A stretch of DNA of 64,000 nt from NCBI GenBank assembly GCA_030041475.1, contig JASHNU010000005.1, forward strand, positions 1-64,000, in the 5' to 3' direction. Below the pieces are notes generated by a model. That model was given only the letters and a program-made list of their open reading frames with translations. It did no database searches and was not told the DNA's origin. Source of the stretch: Candidatus Sulfotelmatobacter sp. (GTDB lineage Bacteria > Acidobacteriota > Terriglobia > Terriglobales > Acidobacteriaceae). Of this stretch, positions 43,434-53,390 are shown one piece after another. Each line of letters starts with the position of its first letter. The stretch's first letter is position 1. Position numbers and translations under genes: made by a program.

Positions 43434-43676
43434 CGGGCCATTATGAGGTTCAGGGGCCAGAGCCGCAACGCAGCTCCCCGCAGAAGGCCCCTTCAGAGGT
43501 TGACTCCCTTCGGCCGATGGGACTATAGTTCCCCGCATCGGTCGGTTTAACCTCGGTCGCGTGGCGTGGGGACGCCGCGAGCGTAACTTTCAACTTCTGT
43601 AGAACATCTCGGGTGTTTAACGGGCTCAGAGCAGCCGCCGCGGCTTGATGATGCGGCAGAATGCCGGGGGTTTTCG

Positions 43677-46600
43677 ATGGAGTTCTCCCGCAGGACCTTT
43701 CTTAAAGGCGCTGTCCTTGGTGGGGCGGGCTTTTCCACGCTAGGATTCGACCTGACTCCTGTCTACGCGCAAACCCAGAGTTTGAAAATTTCGCGCGCCA
43801 GCGAGACGCGCAGCACCTGTCCCTACTGTTCGGTGAGCTGCGGCGTCATCATTTACACCCTGGGAGACAAGGCCAAGAACGCGATCCCGCAGGTCGTCCA
43901 CGTCGAGGGCGACCCCGACCATCCCATCAATCGCGGCACGCTATGCCCCAAGGGATCATCGCTCGAACAGGACATCCTGAATGACCGCCGACTGCTCAAG
44001 CCGCAAGTACGACGCCCCGGCGGCACGGACTGGGAGGATATTGCGTGGGAACAGGCCTACGCCGAGATCGCGCAGAGAGTGAAGAAAACGCGCGACGACA
44101 GCTTCATCGAGAAAGACGCATCAGGAAAAACTGTAAACCGGTGCGAGACCATCGGCTTTACCGGCGGATGCACTGACACCAACGAGTTCAATTATCTGGT
44201 CGTCAAGACCATGCGCAGCCTGGGGGTCTGCTACCTGGAAAACCAGGCCCGGGTTTGACACGGCCCCACGGTCTCCAGTTTGGGGCCAACATTCGGACGC
44301 GGGGCGATGACCAACGGCTGGATCGACATCAAGAACACCGACATGATGTTGATCATGGGTGGGAATCCGGCCGAGAACCATCCTTGCGGTTTCAAGTGGC
44401 CGATTGAGGCCAAGCTCCATCGCAATGCGAAGACGATCGTCGTCGATCCGCGGCTGACGCGCACTGCCGCCACAGCGGATCTTTTTCTGCAGATTCGCGC
44501 CGGTTCCGACATTGCCTTCCTCGGCGGGCTGATCCACTACGCCGTCGAGAACAATCGCATCGCACACGAGTATCTGGTCAACTACACGAACGCGGCTCTC
44601 ATCATTAAGGATAAGTTCAAGCTTCCGGACGACGGATTATATTCGGGTTTCGATCCTGAGAGGAAAACTTACGACAAGTCGACCTGGAACTACGAAGAAG
44701 GCGGAGATCTGACCGGGAAGCCAGTGGAGCCGACCCCGGCCAAACAGTACGAACAGCCCGCGCCGCATCCCGCCGCGAAACGCGCAGTTCCGGCTGTTCC
44801 ACCGCCTCCGGCGCTGCCGCCGAAGACTGCATTCGACTTATCTCTGCAGCATCCGCGCTGCGTTTTTCAGCTGCTGAAGAAGCAATACGAGCGCTACACG
44901 CCCGAGATGGTGGAGCGCATCACGGGCATTCCGAAGGATCAATTCCTCAAGGCTGCGGATATGTTCACTTCCGTGCGCAAAGACGGCGACATGAAAAAAG
45001 TCGCCACGATTATTTACGCGGTCGGATGGACACAACACAGCTTCGGCACGCAAATCATTCGCACCGCGGCCATGTTGCAATTGTTGCTGGGTAACGTTGG
45101 CCGTGCCGGCGGCGGCGTCAACGCGCTGCGTGGACACTCGAACATTCAGGGCGCAACGGATATGGCCGGGGTGTTCGATATTCTGCCGGGATATTTGAAG
45201 GTGCCAACACCCGCGGACACGGATTTTGCGGCCTACCTGAAGCGCATCACTCCGAATCCCGCCAAGCCCGATCCCTGGGATTCGTTCAATTATTGGTCGA
45301 ACACTCCGAAGTTCGCAGTGTCGTTTCTGAAGGCAATGTATGGCCCGTCAGCGACAAAAGAAAATGACTGGGCCTTCAATTACCTGCCAAAGGCTGACCG
45401 CAACTACTCCTGGGTGAATTTGTGGAACGAGATGTACGAAGGCAAGGTTAAAGGCCTGTTCGCCTTCGGCATGAACGGAGTGATGATCGGGCCGGATTCG
45501 CAGAAAAATATTGACGCTCTGAAAAAAGCCGACTGGCTGGTGGTGTGCGAAATCTATCCCGACGAAACCAGTGAATTCTGGCGCGCTCCCGGCATCTCCG
45601 CGGACGAGATGAAGAAGATCAACACCACCGTATATCGCCTGCCGGGCGCCGGTTTTGCCGAAAAAGACGGCACGTTTGTTAACTCCGCTCGCTGGCTGCA
45701 GTGGAAGAACGTCGCCTTACCGCCGCCGGGCCAAGCGCGGCTGGATCAGGAGATTCTCGCAACAATTTTCCTGAATGTCCGCGAACTGTATCGGAAAGAG
45801 GGCGGCAAATTTCCCGACCCAATTCTGAATGCTTCGTTCGCCTACACGAATCCTTACAACCCGTCGCTGACTGAAATGGCGAAGGAGATCAACGGAAAGG
45901 CGCTGGCCGATCTGACCGATCCGAAGACGAGTGTCACCATCAAAGCCGGCCAGCAGCTTCCCGGTTTCTCCTGGCTGAAGGACGACGGCACGACGCTCTC
46001 GGGCAACTGGCTTTATTGCGGATCGTGGACCGAAGCCGGCGCGCTCACACAGCGCCGCGGAACGGAAGATCCGTCCGGGCTGGGAATCTATCCCAACTGG
46101 GCATGGTCCTGGCCGATGAACCGCCGCGTGCTCTATAACCGCGCATCCTGCGACTTGAACGGCAAGCCGTGGGATCCGTCTCGCCGCCAGGTGTGGTGGG
46201 ACGAAGCGAAGCAGTCGTGGGTGGGCAACGACATCCCCGATTTCAAGGCCGACTCACCCCCCAAAGATCACATGGGTCCCTTCATCATGAATCCCGAGGG
46301 CGTTGGACGATTGTTTGTGCCGCTCGGAGCAATGGCGGATGGTCCGTTCCCCGAATACTACGAGCCGATCGAGAGCCCGATTGCGAATGTGCTCCATCCG
46401 AATCAGTCGAACAATCCTGTCGTGAAGAAATATAAGACGGACGCGGACAAATACGGCACCGTCGATCAGGGCTACAACGTCATCTGCACCACCTACCGAC
46501 TCACCGAGCACTATCACTACTGGACCAAGAACAATCCCATGAACGTGCAACTGGTTCCGGAGCCGTTCGTGGAAGTGCCGGCGGAACTGGCTGACCGCAT

Positions 46601-46874
46601 GGGCATTCGTGGCGGCGAGAAAGTAAAAGTCACCAGCGCGCGCAGCCACTACATTGCGAAAGCCATGGTGACGCGCCGCATCCGGCCGATGAAGATCGAC
46701 GGCAAAGAGACGTTTCAGATCGGCATCCCCATTCACTGGGGATTCCGAGGGATTGCCGAGGACGAAGACAAAACCGCGAAGACGCTGACTAACCAGCTGA
46801 CACCGACGGTGATCGATCCGAATGCATATACGCCTGAGTTCAAAGGATTTCTGGTGAAGATCGAAAAGGTGTAG
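43677..46874 (+). CDS. fdnG: Selenocysteine-containing, Tat-exported formate dehydrogenase alpha subunit
   Basis: 1065 residues if the TGA at 44256-44258 is read as Sec194. The two flanking halves are in one frame, and the junction NQARV-U-HGPTV-LGPTFGRGAMTN matches the Sec196 context of E. coli FdnG. Signal peptide with twin-arginine SRRTFLK; [4Fe-4S] ligands Cys48, Cys51, Cys55 and Cys90; molybdopterin domain with MGGNPAENHP and, at the C terminus, the LTEHYHYWTKNN and MGIRGGEKVKVTSAR molybdopterin-binding end. It oxidises formate to CO2 in the periplasm. A Pro/Ala-rich insert occupies residues ~360-387. The first-half protein alone (193 residues) would not be functional. Followed by fdxH after a hairpin-rich gap. 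Confidence 0.95.
44256..44287 (+). promoter_or_regulatory. SECIS element of fdnG
   Basis: Three bases after the UGA, GGCCCCA (44262-44268) pairs perfectly with TGGGGCC (44281-44287) over a 12-base loop that contains GGTCT, the loop element found in the E. coli fdhF/fdnG SECIS. Position and loop are as required for SelB-directed Sec insertion. Confidence 0.85.
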
Positions 46875-46919
46875 CCCAGTTCGTGGGGGATTTGAAAATG
46901 AATGGTTTGCAGATTTGAA

Positions 46920-46985
46920 AGGACGCGGCTTTAAGCCGCGCCGCCAGCAGCCTGTTTTGAACCGCGGCTTTAGCTGCTGACGGCA
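46920..46985 (+). repeat. REP-like inverted repeats between fdnG and fdxH
   Basis: A near-perfect 17-base palindrome (CGCGGCTTTAAGCCGCG, 46924-46940) is followed by a second structure in which GCCGCCAGCAG pairs with CTGCTGACGGC around a CCGCGGC core. No gene fits this 126-base spacer. It may trim or attenuate the message between the subunits. Confidence 0.65.
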
Positions 46986-47000
46986 TCAAAGCCGAACAAT

Positions 47001-47894
47001 ATGAGCGACCGCAAGACACTTCAGATCAAGCAGATTTCAGGCCACTCCGGGCCCGCAGCTGGCTTCGACATGCAGCGCGACTACGAAGTCTGCAAGCTGA
47101 TCGACACCACCATCTGCATTGGCTGCAAGGCCTGTGAAGTGGCGTGCGTGGAGTGGAACGACATGCCGTTCACTCCCACCACCTTCGACAACACCTACCA
47201 GACGATGCCGTCGACCAGCTACCACTTCTGGAACCTCATCAAGTTCAACGAGCACCAGCGGGAAGACGGCACCGTACAGTGGCTCATGCGCAAGGATCAG
47301 TGCATGCATTGCGCCGATCCCGGCTGCCTGCGGGCCTGCCCAGCCGATGGTGCCATCGTGCAGTACACCAACGGCATCGTCGATTTCCAGCAGGAGAATT
47401 GCATTGGCTGCGAATTCTGCGTCTCTGGATGCCCGTACGACATCCCGAAATTCAATCCAGCGACGAAGAAGGTTTACAAGTGCACGCTGTGCTCCGACCG
47501 CGTCGGGCAAGGGCTGGAGCCGGCCTGCATCAAGGCGTGCCCGACCGGCTGCCTGAAATTCGGCAGCAAAGACGACATGAAGTTCATCGCTGAAGAGCGG
47601 GCGAAGCAGCTGCGCGAGAATTTCGGATTCGAAAAAGCCGGCGTCTACGATCCGCAATCCATCGGCGGCACGCACGTGGTTTATGTTTTGCACGATGCGG
47701 AAAACCCCGAACGCTACGGTGGCCTTCCCAAGAACCCCGTCATTCCATGGAGCTACACCGTCTGGAAGTGGCTGTTCAAGCCGGTTCTCGGGACGTTCGC
47801 GCTGTTCGGACTGCTGGGAGTTCTGCTGCATTACGTGACGGTGGGGCCGCGCCGCGCGCAACCGGAGCCTCCAATTAAAGAGAGGGAGAGCTGA
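47001..47894 (+). CDS. fdxH: Formate dehydrogenase iron-sulfur (beta) subunit
   Basis: 297 residues with four [4Fe-4S] cluster motifs: CIGCKACEVAC near residue 38, CMHCADPGCLRACP near 97, CIGCEFCVSGCPYDIP near 132, and CTLCSDR...CIKACPTGC near 160-180. Near the C terminus lies one transmembrane helix (FKPVLGTFALFGLLGVLLHYV), which anchors the subunit on the periplasmic face of the membrane. It carries electrons from the alpha subunit to cytochrome b. Overlaps the cytochrome b gene (TGA/ATG share one base). Confidence 0.95.
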   Translation: MSDRKTLQIKQISGHSGPAAGFDMQRDYEVCKLIDTTICIGCKACEVACVEWNDMPFTPTTFDNTYQTMPSTSYHFWNLIKFNEHQREDGTVQWLMRKDQCMHCADPGCLRACPADGAIVQYTNGIVDFQQENCIGCEFCVSGCPYDIPKFNPATKKVYKCTLCSDRVGQGLEPACIKACPTGCLKFGSKDDMKFIAEERAKQLRENFGFEKAGVYDPQSIGGTHVVYVLHDAENPERYGGLPKNPVIPWSYTVWKWLFKPVLGTFALFGLLGVLLHYVTVGPRRAQPEPPIKERES

Positions 47895-48634
47895 TGTCGA
47901 CCGCGATCGATCGTTTCGACGACAAGACGCGCGGCGCCTTCGGGCAGATCGGCCAGACCGAAGTGTACGAAGGGGAGCTGCTGCGGCACCGCGTCTATAC
48001 CCGCTTTCTGCACTGGATGGTCGCTCTCTTCTTCTTCCTCGCGTTATTCACCGGCTTCGGAATTTATATGCCGTGGCTGTTCCGTTGGTTCACACCCATT
48101 TTCGGCGGGGGGCCACTCAGCCGCGAGATGCATCCTTGGTTCGGCCTGGGGTTTGTGATCTTCTTCGGACTGCAGGCGCTGAACTGGATCAAGCCTATGA
48201 CGTGGACCGCAGCCGACACGAAGTGGATGGTCAACCTAAGAAAGATCATCGGCGGCCAGGAAAAGATGGAACCGCCCGATACAGGATTCTTCAATGGCGG
48301 TCAGAAAATGCAGTTCTGGGAGATCGCTAGCGGCTGCATCGTGTACCTGATCACCGGAATGATTTTGTGGTTTGGCGCGCGGGTGTTTGGCCGCTGGGCC
48401 GTCGCGGTCAGCTACGTTCTGCACGATATCTCGGCCCTAATCATGCTGGGCGGAATCTTCATTCACATCTACCTCAGCACCATCGGTCAGTCTGGAACGT
48501 TTCAGGCGATGATCCGCGGCGCGGTCAGCGAAGCGTGGGCGTGGACGTTCCATCCCGCCTGGTACAAGCAAGTCACTGGACGCGATCCGGTCGGGGCCTG
48601 CGAAGAAGCGCGCCGCAAGGCTTCTGCAAAATAA
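47894..48634 (+). CDS. fdnI: Formate dehydrogenase cytochrome b (gamma) subunit
   Basis: 246 residues with four hydrophobic helices. The haem-binding pattern fits the FdnI/FdoI family: RHRVYTRFLHWMVALFFFLALFTGFGIYM near residue 38-65 with its His, HPWFGLGFVIFFGLQALNW, and VLHDISALIMLGGIFIHIYLSTIG near 185 with two His. It takes electrons from the beta subunit and reduces the quinone pool. Complete the three-subunit respiratory complex. Confidence 0.93.
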   Translation: MSTAIDRFDDKTRGAFGQIGQTEVYEGELLRHRVYTRFLHWMVALFFFLALFTGFGIYMPWLFRWFTPIFGGGPLSREMHPWFGLGFVIFFGLQALNWIKPMTWTAADTKWMVNLRKIIGGQEKMEPPDTGFFNGGQKMQFWEIASGCIVYLITGMILWFGARVFGRWAVAVSYVLHDISALIMLGGIFIHIYLSTIGQSGTFQAMIRGAVSEAWAWTFHPAWYKQVTGRDPVGACEEARRKASAK

Positions 48635-48716
48635 CGCCGCCAATCCTCTACCTGTTTGCTCCTGCGAGCCGCTCACGCGCGATCCAATAGCACGTCATTC
48701 CTGTATAGTTTTTGTC

Positions 48717-48776
48717 ATCCTGAGCGAGCGCTCTCGCGAAGCGAAGAGCCTGCCCTGAGCGAAGTCGAAGGGATCT
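48717..48776. repeat. Dispersed intergenic repeat
   Basis: Contains TCATCCTGAGCGAGCG and CTGCCCTGAGCGAAGTCGAAGGG, blocks also found at 27630-27663. It lies in the 257-base gap between the formate dehydrogenase genes and the S9 peptidase, and the rest of that gap holds nothing recognisable. Confidence 0.6.
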
Positions 48777-48891
48777 GGGCGAGCCGCGAGATGTGGCGCG
48801 GTTGTTGCGCCGCAAATAGCCGCGGCTTCGGCTCGCTTCCTTAGTGAGATTGCATTACTGCCATAGTGTTACTCGCAATCTGGGGGATTCA

Positions 48892-50946
48892 ATGCGTCAC
48901 ATTTCGAGAATTGTTCTGCTCTCTTTTTGCCTGTGTGCAGTGCTCCTCGCTGCGCTCGCCCACGCCGATGTCTTAACCAGCAGCGACCTGTCTCGCCTTC
49001 GTTCCGTCGGCAGCGCATCGCTTTCGCCCGACGGCCACTACATCGCCTATACGATCACGATGCACGACCAGCCCGGCCGCCCTTACTCCCAGCTCTGGGT
49101 AATCGACGTGGGAACGGGCAAGAGCGTGCGCTTGGGCGGCGACAAGCCCGCCAGCACTCCGCTATGGTCGAAGGACGGCAAATGGATCGCATTCACTGGT
49201 GGTGCAGACAGCGACAAACACGGCTTGATGATCGCGCGGCCGGATGGCAGCGAGACGACTTTCCTCGCAGAGCGAACAGGAACCAATTCACCACTCCCCG
49301 GCACTGGCAAGGGTTTCGCGTGGTCGCCGGACGGAAAGCAGATCGCCTTCGTTTCCTCGACTCCCGGCGAGGGTGCGGACGAGGCCAATGGCGATCCCAT
49401 GGTCATCACCCGCTATCTGTACAAGCCCGATGCCGGCGAAGGCATGACGCGTTTCAACGATAATAAGCGGCTGCACATTTTCGTCGTGGACATTGCAACC
49501 AGGCAGATTCGCCAGCTCACGCAAGGCAACTACGACGAGCATTCCATCGACTGGTCGCCGGACGGAACGCAACTCGTCTTTGCCTCCAACCGCGAGCCCA
49601 ATCAGGACGAATTCTTCAACTACGATCTCTTCACGCTGCAGCTATCGGACAACAGCATTCACCGCCTGACCGCGACGGAATCGTGCGAGTACGATCCGCT
49701 GTGGTCACCCGACGGCAAGTTGATTCTTTTTCGCGGCACGCGCCGCGGACTGACCGACCGCGAAACCACCATGGAAGACGGGCACGTCTGGATCATGAAC
49801 GCCGACGGCAGCAATCGCCGCGAAATCGGCGCGGTGATCGACAATCGGCAGGGCCCACCGCAATGGGCGCCCGATGGCGGCGCCGTTTACTTCACGGTGC
49901 AGGAAAGAGGCAGCTACCATCTGGTGCGCTTGCCGATCGCAGGCGGCCAGCCCCAGTACATCGTGAAGGATGCCGGCGGCGTGGGCGGATGGTCGGTCGG
50001 TAGGAACGGAGCCGTCTCCTACTCATTCACCACCCCGCGCGACGCCTCCGAACTGTACTACAAAGCAGGCTTGGCAGCGCCCCGCAAGCTTACTGATGTG
50101 AATCAGGAACTTCTCGCCGGCAAAACGCTCGCCGATGTGGAATCGTTCACCTTCGTCAGCAACGACAACCGGTTAGAGATTGAAGCCTTCCTTACTAAGC
50201 CGGTCGGCATGACGGCCACGTCAAAGCATCCGCTGATCGTGGAGATCCATGGCGGACCGCACGCACAAAATGGTCCCGGCTTCAATTTCAAAAATCAGGT
50301 CTATGCTGCCCACGGTTACGCGGTGCTCAACGTGAACTATCGCGGCTCGACCGGTTATGGCCAGAAGTTTGCCGACGCCGTTTTCCGCGATCAGAACGGC
50401 GATGAAGGCCAGGACGTTCTCTACGCTGTCAGTGCCGCTGTGCGCCGCTACCTGTGGATTGACCGCGAACGCATGGGCATCGAGGGTGTGAGCTACGGTG
50501 GTCAACTCACCGATTGGCTCATCACTCAAACGAATGAATTCAAGGCCGCCATTCCCACCGCCGGCATCGCCAATCTCGTCAGCTACAACTACATGACGTA
50601 CTACAACCAATACGAGGAGATGGAGTTCGGACAATTCATCCATCAAGGGAATCTGATGGACGTGGCGTGGGAGCGCTCCGCCCTCAAGCATGTCGCCTCA
50701 GCGCACACGCCTACGCTTATCATTCACGGTGAGAACGACAATGATGTTCCGATCGCCGAGGCGGAGCAATTTTTCATCGCACTGAAGGATGTGGGGGTTG
50801 AGACGGTGTTCGTGCGCTATCCCCGCGAGGGCCACGGCCTCTCTGAGGTCAAACATCAGATCGACTGGACCGACCGGTCCATTGCCTGGTACGAAAAGCA
50901 TTTTCCGAAGCCCGGCGAGGAGGGCGTGACCAACGTCCAGCCATAG
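48892..50946 (+). CDS. Exported S9-family (acylaminoacyl/dipeptidyl) peptidase
   Basis: 684 residues from ATG 48892, with a signal peptide (HISRIVLLSFCLCAVLLAALAHA). Residues ~25-400 form a WD40-like beta-propeller (repeated WSPDGK motifs at several places), and residues ~430-680 the alpha/beta-hydrolase domain with the nucleophile Ser in GVSYGG, the Asp in ENDNDVP and the His in EGHGLSE. S9C peptidases release amino acids or peptides from oligopeptides. The Gly before the nucleophile is Val (GVSYGG versus GGSYGG), a minor variation. Confidence 0.9.
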   Translation: MRHISRIVLLSFCLCAVLLAALAHADVLTSSDLSRLRSVGSASLSPDGHYIAYTITMHDQPGRPYSQLWVIDVGTGKSVRLGGDKPASTPLWSKDGKWIAFTGGADSDKHGLMIARPDGSETTFLAERTGTNSPLPGTGKGFAWSPDGKQIAFVSSTPGEGADEANGDPMVITRYLYKPDAGEGMTRFNDNKRLHIFVVDIATRQIRQLTQGNYDEHSIDWSPDGTQLVFASNREPNQDEFFNYDLFTLQLSDNSIHRLTATESCEYDPLWSPDGKLILFRGTRRGLTDRETTMEDGHVWIMNADGSNRREIGAVIDNRQGPPQWAPDGGAVYFTVQERGSYHLVRLPIAGGQPQYIVKDAGGVGGWSVGRNGAVSYSFTTPRDASELYYKAGLAAPRKLTDVNQELLAGKTLADVESFTFVSNDNRLEIEAFLTKPVGMTATSKHPLIVEIHGGPHAQNGPGFNFKNQVYAAHGYAVLNVNYRGSTGYGQKFADAVFRDQNGDEGQDVLYAVSAAVRRYLWIDRERMGIEGVSYGGQLTDWLITQTNEFKAAIPTAGIANLVSYNYMTYYNQYEEMEFGQFIHQGNLMDVAWERSALKHVASAHTPTLIIHGENDNDVPIAEAEQFFIALKDVGVETVFVRYPREGHGLSEVKHQIDWTDRSIAWYEKHFPKPGEEGVTNVQP

Positions 50947-51058
50947 CCTGGATTGCGTTTCAGCGGCTTCCGACGTCTTCGGGGAATGCTATCCTGACTC
51001 TTGTTTCTGCACTCGCATAGCCGCGCACGCTGACACCTTCGATGACGGAAAGGATCTC

Positions 51059-51682
51059 GTGAATCGACGCGAAGCTCTCCGGGTGCTGGCAGCAGGCACG
51101 GCGCTGCAACTCTCCCCAGTGAAGCTGCTGGCCGCACTCCGCGAGGCGCGCGCGGTAGTGGGAAATCAGGCTGCGCCCCGCACTCTGAACCTGCACCAAT
51201 CTGAGACCGTGAAGGCGATGGCCGAGATGATCCTTCCCCGCACGGACACGCCGGGAGCGACCGACGTCGGCGTTGTCGACTTCATCGACCTGATGCTCAC
51301 CGAATGGTACGACGAGATCCAGCAGTCCCGGTTCCTGAAAGGCCTCGCCGGTGTGGACGCTCGCAGTCAGTCTCTGTTCGCCGGCGATTTTGTGACTTGC
51401 TCACAATCTCAGCAGGCCGAAATCCTGACCGCACTGGGAGAGAGCATGACTGAGGAAGCCGATCAGCGGAATACTGCTCACAGCGAGTCAACTGTTGAGA
51501 CCGAGAGCTTCTATCCCATGTTGCGCCGGCTGACCTTGACTGCTTATTACACCTCCGAGGCCGGCGCGACCCGGGAATTGCATTTTGAAATGATCCCCGG
51601 GCATTTTGATGGTTGCGCCCGAGAGCAGGTCCAGGGTCAGCGCAGACAGGATCAAAGCGACGCCGCCGAGGGAGCCGCCTGA
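51059..51682 (+). CDS. Gluconate 2-dehydrogenase subunit 3-like protein
   Basis: 207 residues from GTG 51059. N terminus NRREALRVLAAGTALQLSP is a Tat-type signal. Then TVKAMAEMILPRTDTPGATDVGVVDFIDLMLTEWYDE, the hallmark of the gluconate 2-dehydrogenase small-subunit family (PF13618), which helps assemble or hold the flavoprotein partner. The stop is four bases before the GMC oxidoreductase start, and the pair is the usual arrangement. No cytochrome c subunit is present in the window. Confidence 0.85.
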   Translation: MNRREALRVLAAGTALQLSPVKLLAALREARAVVGNQAAPRTLNLHQSETVKAMAEMILPRTDTPGATDVGVVDFIDLMLTEWYDEIQQSRFLKGLAGVDARSQSLFAGDFVTCSQSQQAEILTALGESMTEEADQRNTAHSESTVETESFYPMLRRLTLTAYYTSEAGATRELHFEMIPGHFDGCAREQVQGQRRQDQSDAAEGAA

Positions 51683-51686
51683 GCCC

Positions 51687-53375
51687 ATGCCCAAAGACAC
51701 CACGTTCGACGCCATCGTCGTCGGCTCCGGCATCACCGGTGGATGGGCGGCGAAAGAGCTAACCGAGAAGGGGCTGAAGACGCTCGTGCTCGAAGCGGGG
51801 CGTCCGATCGTGCCCGAGCAGGATTACGTCGAGCACGTCCCCGAGTGGGAGATGAGGTTTCGCGGGATGGGCGACCGCCGCGGCCAGCGTGAGGATCAGC
51901 CCATTCAACGCACGTGCTACGCCTGCGACGAATGGTCAGCCAAGTTTTTCGTCAGCGACAAGCAACATCCGTACACGACGGCGGAAGGCAAGCCATTCCG
52001 CTGGATTCGCGGACGCCAGGTCGGGGGCCGCTCCATCATGTGGGGTCGGCAAAGCTACCGCTGGAGTGATCTCGACTTCGAAGCGAACCTGCGTGACGGG
52101 ATCGCGATCGACTGGCCCATTCGCTATGCTGACATTTCTCCGTGGTACGACTACGTGGAAGATTTCGTTGGCATCAGCGGCGAAGCCCTGGGCCTGCCGC
52201 AATTGCCCGACAGCAAGTTTCTTCCGCCCATGGCGCTGACCTGCGCCGAGAAGGTCGTTCGCGACGCCGTCGCCAAATACTTTGGCGATGAGCGTGTGCT
52301 TACTATCGGACGCTGCGCCATTCTTACCCAGGATCATCGCGGCCGTGCCGCCTGCCACTATTGCGGCCCCTGCGAGCGCGGATGCATCACGCGCTCGTAC
52401 TTCAGCAGCCTCAATGCAACTCTGCCTGCGGCCGAAAAGACCGGACGTATGACCCTGCGTCCGTACAGCGTTGTACATAGCCTGGTTTTCGACGCGCGCA
52501 CGCGAAGAGCCACTGGCGTACGCGTCATCGACGCGCAAACTCGCGCCGTTCTGGAATTTCACTCCAAAATTGTCTTCCTGTGTGCATCAGCGCTGGAGTC
52601 GGTGCGCATTCTGCTCAACTCGTCGACGCTGGAATTTCCCAATGGACTGGCGAATTCGAGCGGCGAACTCGGCCACAACCTGATGGACCATACCATGGCC
52701 GCGGGTGCCAATGCGGTGATTCCCGGCAATGAAGACCGCGTTGAATTTGGCCGGCGTCCCAACGGAATCTACATGCCCCGGTTTCGCAATGTGAGAACAA
52801 AACACGGCCAGTTCCTGCGTGGCTATGGGTTTCAAGGCGGAGGCTCGCGCGACGGTTGGGAGCGTGGAATCACGCAAGTGGAATTTGGCCCGGAGTTCAA
52901 GAAAGCGCTCAGCCGTCCCGGACCCTGGCGATTCGAGTTTTACGGTTTCGGCGAGTGCCTGCCCGACCACAAGAACTTCGTTGAACTCGATAAAGAAAAA
53001 GTCGACGCGTGGGGAATCCCCGTGCTGAAGATTCACTGCGCCTGGGGCCAGAACGAACTCGCCCTGCGCAAGGACATGCAGATCACTGCTGCAGAAATGC
53101 TGGCTGTTGCGGGTGCAACCCAGATCAACATTTTCGACCTGGAAGATCCGCCGGGGTTCGCGATTCACGAAATGGGCACGGCTCGCATGGGACGTGATCC
53201 GAAAACTTCCGTCCTCAATGCCTTCAACCAGGCGCACGACGTAAAGAATCTTTTCATCACCGACGGCGCCGCCATGGTTTCCTCATCCTGTGTGAATCCG
53301 TCACTGACCTACATGGCATTGACCGCGCGCGCCTGCGACTATGCGGTACAGCAAATGAAGAAGGGTGAACTGTAA
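51687..53375 (+). CDS. GMC-family FAD oxidoreductase (gluconate 2-dehydrogenase large-subunit type)
   Basis: 562 residues from ATG 51687. The FAD-binding Rossmann motif is at residues ~10-35 (AIVVGSGITGGWAAKELTEKGLKTLVLEAG). Residues near 115 read RGRQVGGRSIMWGRQ, typical of GMC enzymes. A CHYCGPCERGC cluster lies near residue 225. The C-terminal GMC_oxred_C domain ends with HEMGTARMG (catalytic His) and SSCVNPSLTYMALTAR. It oxidises a sugar or polyol, and electrons need a separate acceptor. The partner small subunit is directly upstream. The Cys-rich segment is common in this branch and may bind a cluster. Confidence 0.9.
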   Translation: MPKDTTFDAIVVGSGITGGWAAKELTEKGLKTLVLEAGRPIVPEQDYVEHVPEWEMRFRGMGDRRGQREDQPIQRTCYACDEWSAKFFVSDKQHPYTTAEGKPFRWIRGRQVGGRSIMWGRQSYRWSDLDFEANLRDGIAIDWPIRYADISPWYDYVEDFVGISGEALGLPQLPDSKFLPPMALTCAEKVVRDAVAKYFGDERVLTIGRCAILTQDHRGRAACHYCGPCERGCITRSYFSSLNATLPAAEKTGRMTLRPYSVVHSLVFDARTRRATGVRVIDAQTRAVLEFHSKIVFLCASALESVRILLNSSTLEFPNGLANSSGELGHNLMDHTMAAGANAVIPGNEDRVEFGRRPNGIYMPRFRNVRTKHGQFLRGYGFQGGGSRDGWERGITQVEFGPEFKKALSRPGPWRFEFYGFGECLPDHKNFVELDKEKVDAWGIPVLKIHCAWGQNELALRKDMQITAAEMLAVAGATQINIFDLEDPPGFAIHEMGTARMGRDPKTSVLNAFNQAHDVKNLFITDGAAMVSSSCVNPSLTYMALTARACDYAVQQMKKGEL

Positions 53376-53390
53376 GGACTGATCCAAAGA

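Noticed and set aside
44280-46874. Separate formate dehydrogenase gene starting at ATG 44280
   Set aside because: The preceding UGA is in frame, in the Sec context and followed by a SECIS; the two halves are one gene.
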